Shown here one piece after another: positions 32,646 through 42,568 of a DNA stretch of 64,000 bases. The stretch spans positions 806,001-870,000 of the forward strand of contig CM073198.1 of NCBI GenBank assembly GCA_037042915.1, given 5' to 3'. The translations under genes and the position numbers were made by a program. How positions within the stretch are numbered: position 1 is the stretch's first letter; the number at the start of each line of letters is the position of its first letter. Source of the stretch: Auricularia sp. M13. Taxonomy: Eukaryota > Basidiomycota > Agaricomycetes > Auriculariales > Auriculariaceae. The notes under the pieces were generated by a model, which ran no database searches, was not told the DNA's origin, and saw only the letters and a program-made list of their open reading frames with translations.

Positions 32646-34821
32646 TCACATTCCGGTGGACAGGAGTGGCCGCGATGGCTGGATTGGCAGTTGCGATGCC
32701 AGCCGTGTCGAACGCACAGGCTGCACGGGCGGCTGCGCTGGCAGCTGTGACGACGGCTGTGACAGCGGCTGTACGGGCGGCTGCATGGGCGACGGCGGCT
32801 GCGCTGGCTGTTGCACGGGCCATTGTTCGGGCGGCTGAACGGGCGGCTGCGACGGCGGTTGTGTTGGCTGCTGCGACGGCGGCTGCGCTGGCTGCTGCCC
32901 GGGCTGCTGCATGGGCGACGGCAGCTGCGCTGGCTGCTGCGACGGCGGCTGCGCAGGCGGCTGAACGGGCGGCTGCGACGGCGGCTGCACGGGCGGCTGC
33001 GACGGCGGCTGCGTTGGCTGCTGCGTTTGCTGCTGCGACGGCGGTCGCGTTTGCTGCTGCGACGGCGGTCGCGTTGGCTGCTGCGACGGCGGCTGCGCTG
33101 TCTGCTGCTGCATGGGCGATGGCGGCCGCGCTGGCTGCTTCCCGGACTGCTGCATGGGCGACGGCAGCTGCGCAGGCGGCTGAACGGGCAGCTGCGACGG
33201 CGGCTGTGTTGGCTGCTGCTGCATGGGCGATGTCGGCCGCGCTGGCTGCTGCCCGGACTGCTGCATGGGCGACGGCAGCTGCGCTGGCTGCTGCAGCTGC
33301 GCAGGAAGCTGAACGGGCGGCTGCGACGGCGGCTGCGTTTGCTGCTGCGACGGCGGTTGCGTTGGCTGCTGCTGCATGGGCGATGGCGGCCGCGCTGACT
33401 GCTGCACAGGCAACAACGCGGGCGGTTGCGCTGGTGGCTGCGTAGGCGGCTGTGTTGACGGCTGCGACATTGGCTGCATGGTCGACGGTGACCGCGGCTG
33501 TGCTGGCGCCTGCTGCATGGGCGATGGCGGCTGCGCTTCCAGGTCGATGTCCCAGTCGAAGGATGGCCCAGTCGTTGGCTCGCCCGAAGAGCCCTGTGCC
33601 CCGCTCATGGTGCTGCTGTTCGATGTACGGCGCTTCTGCGATGCACGGGCAATGGAACTAATTTAGCGATTAGCAAAGGTGAAGGCGACACTGGAGAAAG
33701 TACTCAACGTACCCGGACGCCTTTCGCTTTTTTGACTTGATCTTTTCCGTTGGGCCCTCGTCTTCTGCAGATTCGGAGTACCACGAGCTGTAGTCAATGT
33801 AGGCAATGCGATGGACCTTGTAGTTATTTGCGCAGAGCCTTAGCTCGGGGAAACGGTCGCACATGAGTCGCTCGTAGAGGCCCCACACAAACACATCACC
33901 AGAGCCCCAGCCTGCGCGTGGGGCAATTCTAAGGCGCAGGAAGACGCGCCATATCGCTTTGGCCCAGCTGCGCATGTCAGTAATGCGCTCGTCGGCGACC
34001 CGCTTGCCCAAGTCGTCCACAATGAACCACATCGAAACGTTGGCTTGTCCAGCGCCGGATCTCCTGTTTCCAGAAATGCTCTTCTTGTCCTTGACTTCCT
34101 GGTCATACGACTCCTTGGTCCAGAAGAGCTCGACATCGTCGAGGAAGGCGGCACGATCGAGAGGTTCGAGAACTGGAGGCAAAGCGGTGATCGCCGCCAT
34201 GAGAGCTTCGTCCATGTTGGTGAATGCAGGGGTGCCGTTCGTGCCTCTAGGGTTATAAAATAGTGTCCTAGAACAGCGTCAATAAGTGGCTGAAACTTTC
34301 TTGGTACAAACTCACTTCATCGCAGTGAGCTCAGCGGAAACCTGCTTCAACTGTGTGATAACCTGCTGCTGCGCCATGTTCATCTGCATCAGCTGCACGG
34401 CGATACCACTGTTCGGAACAAACACATCGCTGTCAGCGACGCTGCCATCCTCGTCTAAAGTCAATTTAGCTTTCCAAACAGTTGGTGTGCAACATACAAA
34501 ATTCGTGGATAGCTCTTGTGGATAGCCTGGGATTCCTCGGTATGGATGCTGGACTGGCTCTTGGGAGTGCCTAGGAAGACTTGACTGGCTCGATGCGGGT
34601 GTGGCAGGGCCAGCAGAGCCAAAGAGTTGTTGGGGAGAAGCTGCCCGACTGGGGGTTTGGCTGCTACTCCCGGAAATAATGCGCTGGAGATGCGGCATGT
34701 AGTTGACTCTGCTGGAGTTGCTGAAGGACATGTCGGTGCTGCGACGGTGCTGCGACGGTGAAAACTTTTCGTCGGAGTTACTTGCAGTCTCATCCGCAAG
34801 TTCCATATGTGCACAAGTCAT
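32646..34821 (-). CDS. Second gene of the Tnp2 element: helical protein with P/Q-rich C-terminus
   Basis: Minus strand, probable start at 34821 (MTCAHMELADE). Exon 1 runs to about 34312, with Ser/Gln-rich sequence and a coiled-coil-like end (NMAQQQVITQLKQVSAELTAMK). After an intron ending at about 34233 comes a globular exon (DEALMAAITALPPVLEPLD, WFIVDDLGKRV, HRIAYIDYSSWY) with a basic patch KSKKRKASG. After an intron at about 33661-33716 comes a long low-complexity tail of PPSPMQQ/QPPSQQQTQ units (33608-32646), possibly with a further small 3' exon. Accessory proteins with DNA-binding roles are usual in CACTA-type elements; this assignment is an inference. Confidence 0.6.
32690..33530. repeat. 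CTG/CGG-rich codon repeat (P/Q/S)
   Basis: An irregular array of units such as GGCTGCGACGGCGGCTGCG encoding P/Q/S runs on the minus strand. It leaves the opposite strand open as poly-Ala, which is not taken as coding. Confidence 0.75.
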
Positions 34822-34875
34822 GCACAGAATCTCTGAGAAACTCCCACTGAGAATCACAAAGTCATTGGGAACTAG

Positions 34876-37800
34876 TTACACAGTGATATCGCCAAGGAAA
34901 CTAGAAGTATACTGCTGGGAATGACCTCCGCCACCAGAAGACTCATCGTCGTTGTCGAGCGGTTCCCCAAGGGCCATGATATCGAGGCCAGGCCTCTCAA
35001 CGACAAAGTAGCTGCCTGAAAACCTGCGCTCCATTTCTGGTCCGGCGAGCTTGAGAAAATGCATCGGGTGTGGGATCATAGCCACGACTGCATTGATGTT
35101 GGCAACATCTACCACCCGCACTGCAGTCTCCTCGAGGGGCCGACACGAGTAAACTGTGCCAGAAGACTCATCGTAGAGCTGCTTGTCTGCTCTGCTGTAT
35201 GGTAGCAGCATGCAGAGCGTGCGAATGGCGTCTCCAACCGGGAAGCGGAAATAATAGCGGACTTCGGCAAAGGTCATTGCCCCGTCAAGCTCAACCTAAA
35301 TGGAATTCAGAACGGCATTCTAAGAAAGTAGAGACATGTTTACCTTGACATTCCGTGTGACGCGTAAATTCTGGAGAGACTTTCCATCCTCCTTGAACTT
35401 CGAGCGTGCAATCTGGCCGTTGGGGAGCTGCAGTCGCGCCCATTTCACAATGGCCGGTTCCCACGTGGTACCTTCGAGATCGCCGGGTTCATTGGCCAAG
35501 ATGTACTGATAGAGAGCTCGAGACTCGCTGCCTGGAATTGCGCGGCGAGCACTGTCCATTTTAGCAAGCAGGATGAAGCCATTACCAGCGTCAAGTGCAC
35601 TACTGGGAAGCCCGTCGGTGAGACAGTCACCGTCTTCATCGTCGAGATCAAGATCTGGAATCATCGCAAGCAGAGAGTTTACGGTGCAACGTAGCAATCC
35701 TCGTTCAGAAAGGTTGGCGTATGGCGCAGAATGTGAGCGCAGCTCTTCTGTGAGGTTGCCGATTGTCCGCTCCATTGGGAATTGCGAGGAGCAGATCCCA
35801 GGTCCAAGACGCAGCGCCTCCGGTGCCATGTGAGAAAGAACATGAACACTTTGTCGAACAAAGTGGATACGGTCTGCCCTGCCTTGCACATACATGCGCT
35901 CGAACTCGAGGATGAACTCGACGAGAAGCTGGTGCATCGTCTCAATATCCTGCAGTGTGAGACGTCGCAGGTAGAGCATCCGAACACCCTTGACCAGCTT
36001 GCAGTACGATTTCCAGTAGTCATCAGGGAGAACCTTGTAAAGTAGCCCAGGTCCGAGACCGAATAGCCAGATAAGAAACTCCCACTGCTTGTACCCACTG
36101 TTGATTTTCTCCGCGGGATTTCGTGGAGCTCTATCGTACGAGCTAGGCAGAAATAGGATGCAAAACGCAACGTCTCTGCCGTGCTGCTCCCAGACCTCGC
36201 CGACAAGCACACGCCAGCGCCACAGGTCGGGAGAATCCGAAGCCGCGTGGTCAATCGTTCCGCGCCAGAGGCCAACGAGGAGGTCGCCTAGATTGAGCAC
36301 AAGGTGCATAATATCACCTGCACACATCCTGGGAACACCGAGAATCGCGGAACCCAGACCGGAAAGGATACTGGGCTTGCAAATCCCAGTTTCCGCTCGC
36401 TTTCGGCGATAGTCAGTAATGCCCGTCGCACCGCAAACTTTGGCAAGATTGGCTGGGTAGTCGGACGAGTAAACCACAGGGAGCTGCTCCGGATTATAGC
36501 TCGGGTGATTGCAGCCTGCAACGTCGTAGTCGGCTGGCTTTAGCATAACGGGGTAGTGGTGCCCGCCCTGGCCGGGCTTATGACGCCCGAGCATGGAGCA
36601 TAGAAAGCGACAGCCGAGACGGCCACTGTGGCCCACAAGCCCATTCCATTGCGTCATCGCAGGACCATCTGCAGTCGCCAGGAGAATATAGAGGCGGCGT
36701 AAGACCATACGGTTGGTGTGTGCCTGCCAGATCGGCAGTCCCCCGCCCGGCAGCTTGTTGATCGCGGCGAGGTGATGAAGGCCAGGGAAAATGAACGACT
36801 CGAAAAGCTTGGGCTTATTGGGTCCAGGTATGAATCCGCCTGGAATCACCCAGCGCTTTTTGTAGCGCAAGTCTGGGGAAACAGAAAGGAAGATCCAGAC
36901 GTAGATCCAACAGTCTGAATGCTTATCGCGGTAGATCTGGCAGCCGTCGTACGAGACCATGAGGAGAATGTCTGAGTCCGTAATATCGCCGTTAGCATAC
37001 GCGTTAAGCACATCGTGACCACAGAGCACGTCGTCGTAGACTGGAATGGAGCCACTCTCCCTGACCTGGTGGCACAAATCTGAGAGCTTTTGAGCGCCGT
37101 ACTCGAATCTGCGAGAAGCGTTGGGATCGCGATGCATAGACTGAATTACGGGCGCGAGGGGCAGGGTGTAATAGTGTTGTCGAGGCTTCGTGGTGCCTGC
37201 GTGATAGCGAGGCTGTTTGCAGGTGCGACAGCTCGTCTCCTTCGAAAGAGGTCCGGTATACGCCTGGCAGCTGTTCGGACACATGTCGTGTACTATAGGA
37301 GCGACGCCCGTCGTGTCGCGCATCCAGCGCTTGACTCGATCAAGCGAATACAGCTTCTTCGGCTCGGACTGCCCCTGAGAAAGGGCTTTTTCGCATGCAC
37401 GCATGGACGCGTTATAGCTCGCCTCAGAAGCGTTCATATGGGACAGGTATAGGCGCAGGCAGAGCAACAGGTCACGATCTCGCGCTTCGTCGAGAGAGAC
37501 TTGCGTTGCCTCGGGATCGCGAAGACGCGCAACTGCCTCCTGAGTGAGATCGCCATTGTGGATATCCGCCGCGTGTAGAGCGTGTATGTATTGCTGACAG
37601 AGTGCTACATCCTCGATCTTCGAGAGATGATCGAATGCGACCAGAGGATCAAAGTCAGAAGAGCTGGGCGCGGGGGAAATGGTAGGATCAGGCTCGGTGT
37701 GCTCAATAGACAGGCTGTTGATGCTCCCTGGATCTGGGACATCGTCGTCGTCGTCGATATCATGCACGGATGGAGGTGCAACAGGCGGAGAACCCGCCTC

Positions 37801-38265
37801 TGAGGCGTAGGAGACGCCATAGAGCGCAGTCTCGTTGTCTGCGAAAGCCTCGGTCGGCGATCGCATATCCTCCGCCGAAATCGCAGGTGATCCAGGTGCA
37901 CAATGCTGATTCCATGGCAGCTCAGTACATAGTCATATAGCAGCATACAGATTGCATACCTGATCTGCTGTAGGGACCGCAGTTTGGGGAGCCAGTGCCC
38001 GCTCCGAATGACCAGAAAGCACAGACGATCGACGTATCGCTGGACGATCACTCGCAGAGGCTGTTTCAGAACGAGGCCGCTTGGTGTTCGTAGCTGCAGG
38101 CATTACATTGCCGGCTTGGGCGCGAGCTTTATCTTCAGCGCGATATGGGGCATGCTGGAATAATGTGCGACGAGAGACCCGTTTCTTCTTCAGGCCAGCC
38201 TTAGCGCAGTAGGCAGTACAATCGCAGAATAATTCGACTTCTCCCAGCCCAGCGCGCGGTGGCAT
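34876..38265 (-). CDS. Tnp2-type (CACTA-like) transposase, intact, 1095 aa
   Basis: Exons 38265-37960, 37905-35344 and 35295-34876, all phase 0, introns 54 and 48 nt. The N-terminus has CDCTAYC and RRTLFQHAPYR, then an acidic linker. The core shows the family hallmarks in order: CPNSCQAYTGP, TCRTCKQPRY, DILLMVSYDGCQIYRDK, SDCWIYVWIFLSVSP, VIPGGFIPGPNKPK, ATADGPAMTQWNGLVGHSGR and GRHKPG, with the acidic residues expected of a DDE-type core. The C-terminal exon (VELDGAMTFAEVRYYF...) matches the basic-acidic tail region common in these proteins. It would cut and paste its own element. No damage seen, so it may be active. Confidence 0.9.
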
Positions 38266-38605
38266 GACGGTGAAGCGAGCAAAAGCACAGACAGCGCTAT
38301 CGATCTGTTTGCACGGATAACACGGACCGCTCCGCGATAAAGCGCCCGTGACTTGCCCAAAAGAGCGCGCGCGCGCGAAGCCGTGCTGCCGCATGCTGCG
38401 CAGGCTCACTCGCATCCCCATCAAATGCATCAAACTGTGCAACGGTATCATCTTAGGAGTAGAATACAAGAGCTCGAAAGAGTTGGTTTGTGTTAGTTGA
38501 TGGGAACTCGCCGACACTGCTTCAGACTCGTCCGAGCTCGACTGATTGCACGTTTGGCTCGTGCGGACTCGTTTCGCCAATCCCGACTTTTCACTGGGGC
38601 TCAAG

Positions 38606-40816
38606 ATTCGGGAAGCCGTCGGGTCCGCGCCCAGCCTTCTCGTTCTCGACAACTTCGAATCTGCGTGGGAGACGCCGGAGTGCCGTGCGGACGCAGAACA
38701 GACCTTGCAGTTTCTTGACGAGATTCCGAACCTCGCGGTGATCCTCACAATGCGCGGAAACGAGAGGCCGCGGGGGATGCGCTGGACGCGTCCGTTCCTG
38801 TCCCCGCTCGAGCGCCTCAGCGACAATGATGCCAGGCAAACATTCCACTCACTGGCAGACGTCTCCGATGGAAACTCAGAGGCTGCTCTGAACTCGCTTC
38901 TGTCTTACTTGGACGGCGTTCCGCTTGCCATTACGCTGATGGCCAATCTCGCCCAGTACGAATCAATCGGGACCCTCCTCAGCAGATGGAACGCTTTGGA
39001 GACAGCGATGCTCATCCGCGGCGACGGTCACCATAGACTCAGCAGCATTGATGCCTCGATCGGCCTCTCACTGCGGTCTCGCAGGATGAAAACCGTTTCG
39101 TCGGCTACGACGTTGCTCAGCATGCTATCCCTCTTGCCACACGGGGTCGTACATACCGATATCCCGCTCTGGAACCTCGAACACTCTACGCAGGCCGTTT
39201 CCGCGCTTCTAGAGAACGCTCTTGCCAGACGCACCGCGGAAAGTCGCATCCACGTCCTCGCGCCAATACGCAGCTACATGCTTACGCATTATCCTCTATC
39301 CGAGGCCGAGGTTGCGCCCTTTTACTTGCATTACTTTACGTTCACCGAGCTGGCTGTACCCAGCGTCGGCGATACTGCATTCATTCCCGATGCGTTTTCT
39401 GCTCTGACACCCGAGCTGGACAACCTTGATTTCGTCATCCGGCACGCTCTCAGATACAGCGTACCAATGCGGGCTCCGGCTGTCAGAGCTGTGGCGTGCT
39501 TGTGCAGGTTCTACGGAGACAGCGGCATTGGCCCCGGACCGGACCTCTTCCCGCTTGCACTGACTGCTGCTGCTGGCAGTCCCGAGCTTGACGAGACCCG
39601 CGCCGACCTCATCTTTCAGGCAGCAATCAACATCCGTCGCATTCGAGATACAAGCGATCTGATGGCGGAGGCTTGCGCGATATACGAACATGCTGGCAAG
39701 GCGGACGAAGTCTTCGACTTCAGGCTAGCATCTATTGGGCATCTGTCCGTGAAGAACGCTATCGACGAAGCGCGGCACATCATTGCACAGAGGCGTGACG
39801 ACCCTCGTAAAGTAGAGCGCTGCCGCGTAGCCCTTGCAGACGGACTGCGACGCGAGGGCAACATCAACGAAGCCATCGCACACTACGAACAGGCTCTGTC
39901 TAATCTCCACGGCCTCAGTGGCAGCAAACGGTTGACGGGAGTGTGTCTGTTCAGGCTTGCAGAGTGTTACGATGAACTTTGCAAGCCATCCATGGCGCTC
40001 AACTTCTACGACGGGGCCTTGTCAACCTGGCAGGAGCTGCAATACTTTAACGGCGTAATGAACGTGCACCAGAAGCTCGCGACGCATCTGCTCAATCGCG
40101 GTCGGCCACTCGAGTCCATCCAACACGCATCGCAGGCCCTCGCGATGTACACGGCGGCGAATGATACCTATTCCGCGCTTCTCGAGATACTGGCAGTTGC
40201 GCAAGCACTCGTCGGCAATGCAGCCGCCGCTGACAGCGCCCTGGACCGCCTGGAATGGCTCAGATGCGGACATCAGCATGCATGCATGCGGTGCAATACC
40301 CTGCATTGTCGCGGCGTGGTGGCGCTCTGCCGCGGTGCCCTGGATGAAGCACGGGCCATGCTGACCGCTGCACGCATACTGTCGCGCAGTCCGGACAAAC
40401 TCGAATCCCCCGAATATATGCTCAGCATGGAAGCCGTAGTCATGGTTTCGCTTGCCGAAGTGCAGCATGCGGACCAGGCAGGGTGCGACGACGTTCTCGC
40501 CCTTGCGTGCACAGCGACTATTATATTCAGGAAGCAAGGCGACGTGGCGAATACTGTTACTGGATTAGTTCTGCTGGCCGATGGCATCGACGACGAGTGC
40601 GCTGAGAGCCTCCTCTCGGCCATATTGCCCCCACTACACCGATTAGATCATCGCCACGGCTTGGCGCAATGCGTAGTGCGCGCGGCGACAATAGCTCAGA
40701 GGCGTGGAGAGGCGAAGCTGGCCGCAAAACGTGCGCGGCATGCACTGAAGCTCTATGGGGACATCAAAGCAGACCCTCGCATTCAGCTTGCCAACGAAAT
40801 CGTCTTCAATGCCTGA
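38606..40816 (+). CDS. 3' part of the NLR: end of NB-ARC plus TPR region
   Basis: An uninterrupted 2211-nt frame from the right target duplication of the Tnp2 element to a stop at 40814-40816 (736 residues). It starts just before Walker B (LLVLDNFESAWE) and contains ARC-like helices with DGVPLAITLMA, followed by many 34-residue-like helical repeats, for example EAIAHYEQALSN, RLAECYDELCKPSMALNFYDGAL, and ASQALAMYTAANDTYSALLE, typical of TPRs. The frame is also open for 60 nt inside the transposon, so a truncated chimeric product is conceivable, but it would lack the P-loop. Confidence 0.8.
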   Translation: MREAVGSAPSLLVLDNFESAWETPECRADAEQTLQFLDEIPNLAVILTMRGNERPRGMRWTRPFLSPLERLSDNDARQTFHSLADVSDGNSEAALNSLLSYLDGVPLAITLMANLAQYESIGTLLSRWNALETAMLIRGDGHHRLSSIDASIGLSLRSRRMKTVSSATTLLSMLSLLPHGVVHTDIPLWNLEHSTQAVSALLENALARRTAESRIHVLAPIRSYMLTHYPLSEAEVAPFYLHYFTFTELAVPSVGDTAFIPDAFSALTPELDNLDFVIRHALRYSVPMRAPAVRAVACLCRFYGDSGIGPGPDLFPLALTAAAGSPELDETRADLIFQAAINIRRIRDTSDLMAEACAIYEHAGKADEVFDFRLASIGHLSVKNAIDEARHIIAQRRDDPRKVERCRVALADGLRREGNINEAIAHYEQALSNLHGLSGSKRLTGVCLFRLAECYDELCKPSMALNFYDGALSTWQELQYFNGVMNVHQKLATHLLNRGRPLESIQHASQALAMYTAANDTYSALLEILAVAQALVGNAAAADSALDRLEWLRCGHQHACMRCNTLHCRGVVALCRGALDEARAMLTAARILSRSPDKLESPEYMLSMEAVVMVSLAEVQHADQAGCDDVLALACTATIIFRKQGDVANTVTGLVLLADGIDDECAESLLSAILPPLHRLDHRHGLAQCVVRAATIAQRRGEAKLAAKRARHALKLYGDIKADPRIQLANEIVFNA

Positions 40817-41214
40817 CGCAATCAAAATCTTAGACCATGGGAGGCTGCCTGTAGATAGGCAACAGATAAAACGACTCTGAACAAAATTGGTCATGTGCAA
40901 CATTAACAGCAGCGCGTAGCAGAAGGCAGGCCCTCATGTTATATTCCTCGACGCCATGCGACATCGCCTCCCAGTCTGGCGTCTTGTCTTGCGACTAGAA
41001 TTCATCCGCAGTGATATGCGGTGACACCAGTACGATTAATTTCTTGGAGGCGACACAGCATTAGTAGGACTCCAATTCCCAGTCTCGTCCTTTGCATCCT
41101 CCTTTGGAAGACACAGCTTGAAGAATGGCCTAAGATATATATATCCAATGATTTGAAGACGTCCACAACAATATCCCAGGCTGAGACGGAACAGTACTGG
41201 TACATTATTACAAT
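40817..41214. other. Intergenic, no gene seen
   Basis: About 400 bases between the NLR stop and the stop of the F-box-like fragment; no coding signal or repeat noticed. Confidence 0.4.
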
Positions 41215-41726
41215 CTACGAGTCTGCGTGTGAGTCTGAGAGATCCTGGACAATCAGAGTAGAGGGTTCGGGGAATATAGTGAACTTGTCGCTGGGAACGG
41301 CGATGAAATCACCATCCATGCTGACGCCGTTCAGCGTGATCCGCACCACGCGTGATACTGGAGCGAACGCGGTGTTGAGGAACGTGGCGAGGTCCTCAGC
41401 GCTTATGTGCACTGCATCCGAGCTCGAGATGTCAATATCCTGCAGCTTGGGCATCGCGAGCGGGCGAGGCGGCGGTTTGAGCAGCTCGCCGTCCGCGAGC
41501 GTCAACTCAACGCGCGTACACGAGGGCAGCGCGCCGAATGCGGGGAGTAGTTTGGCGCAGGTGCTCGTGGAGCAAAGCGTCTGCACGCGCGAGAGGATGC
41601 CGTCATCGACATAGACTGGAGGTAGGTACACGTCGTCGATCTGGGCGCGCGAGCAGATGAAGGTGCGCCGTAGCCCCGTCTCGACCGATTGGTAGAGCAA
41701 TTCGAGGTCCTTGGCACAGGTGTAAC
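41215..41726 (-). pseudogene. Truncated F-box/LRR-like fragment
   Basis: About 170 codons closely related by eye to the C-terminal half of the protein at 3-971, in inverted orientation. Homology stops at about 41720, where the inverted terminus of giant element 2 begins, so the N-terminal half is missing here and was not found on the far side of that element. The frame is otherwise open to its stop at 41215. Confidence 0.7.
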
Positions 41727-41805
41727 GGGACATTTCGATTAACAGTATCTGTTAATTTTGAACCATTTTCGGCTTAATCATTTCGGTTTATTTGGTACAT
41801 GGAGA
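41727..41805. repeat. Left inverted terminus of giant element 2
   Basis: Aligns with the reverse complement of 58570-58646 with few differences. Confidence 0.7.
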
Positions 41806-41879
41806 CACTCCAGAATCTGAATCAATAGACTTGCTCGATTATTCTACGCAAATAATTACAATCTCATCAGGGACCATAC

Positions 41880-42310
41880 TACGCAGGACGTTAATCGAAC
41901 GTCCGTTAATTGACGGTCCTTTAATCGAAGATCCGTAAATCGCCGTGTCGTTCATGTTGGAGGCCGCGTCGTCACCCGACTCAGTGCCCGCGCGAGGGGT
42001 GGGTTGCTGCTGCCCGCACGGCGAGATCGCCCCGGACCAGTCACGCATGTCGTGGGCCAGCCGCCGTTTTCGGGTGCCGAAAGGGGACGCCCTAGCTCCA
42101 GCTAAGAGAGCGAGAACTCGGTGTCATCACCCGCCTACGCCGCAGAGGCGGCCCAGTTTGCATGCATGAACCGTTAATCGAGCGACCGTTAATCGAGCGA
42201 CCGTTAATCGAGCAACCGTTAATCGAGCAACCGTTAATCGACGGAGGTCAGGTGATCCTGAGGCGGTCCAGCCCGCACGCATGAACCGTTAATCGACGCA
42301 CCGTTAATTG
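41880..42310. repeat. Subterminal GTTAATCGA array
   Basis: About five tandem copies of a 15-bp unit ACCGTTAATCGAGCG or ACCGTTAATCGAGCA (42171-42240), with further scattered GTTAATCGA motifs at 41890-41940 and 42284-42312. Confidence 0.75.
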
Positions 42311-42568
42311 ACGTAGGTGATCCTGTTCAGTGTGACTGCAGCGCAGCGATAAATCCAACCAGCATGAATATCTGCGCTGTGAGACACGTGCCCCAGGCCT
42401 ACTGGCATGCAGGGGCAATAAATTGATCTTGTGCTTAATCTGTCCTGCACTGTCAAGAATAAATATTTGCGTGTATTCTCTACCAGTAAAAGACAAAACT
42501 GCATTGCAATCAGCCTCCATAGACAACTAGCACCTGAACTTTTGAACTCACATGTACATCTGCATCAT

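Larger units (their letters stand above)
31745..38598 (-). mobile_element. 6.85-kb Tnp2/CACTA-type DNA transposon
   Basis: Ends CCCAGCAGAAAGTCGG (left) and CCCAGTGAAAAGTCGG (right, reverse-complemented), followed on both sides by ACGAGTSCRCACGAGCC. A 7-bp duplication GCTCAAG lies at 31738-31744 and 38599-38605, and its single-copy join restores the NLR frame. The element holds an intact three-exon transposase and a second gene, both on the minus strand. Tnp2-type elements usually give 2-3-bp duplications, so 7 bp is notable. Confidence 0.9.
5432..40816 (+). pseudogene. NB-ARC/TPR NLR gene interrupted by four transposable elements
   Basis: Exons are at 5432-5542, 29792-29916, 30617-30755, 30818-31139, 31668-31744 and 38606-40816. 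Splice phases match at every junction, and the two exon interruptions are bounded by target duplications whose single-copy join keeps the frame, giving about 994 codons. The N-terminal 125 residues are helical, as in basidiomycete NLRs. NB-ARC features follow: P-loop GGPGMGKTT (about 31030-31056), Walker B LLVLDNFE (about 38640), an ILTMRGNERP sensor-like motif and a GLPL-like DGVPLAI. The C-terminal half is TPR-like helical repeats. NLRs of this type are NTPase switches in fungal non-self recognition and cell death. As it stands the gene cannot be expressed whole: exon 4 is broken twice and intron 1 holds 24 kb. No other inactivating change was seen. Confidence 0.85.

Noticed and set aside
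32666-33445. Plus-strand poly-Ala frame opposite the P/Q-rich gene
   Set aside because: Mirror of a codon repeat; the minus strand has a proper gene context.
41722-41725. GTAA at both sides of giant element 2 as a target duplication
   Set aside because: Only 3-4 bases match, the exact ends are ambiguous by one base, and KDZ elements are expected to give 8 bp, so it is not claimed as a feature.
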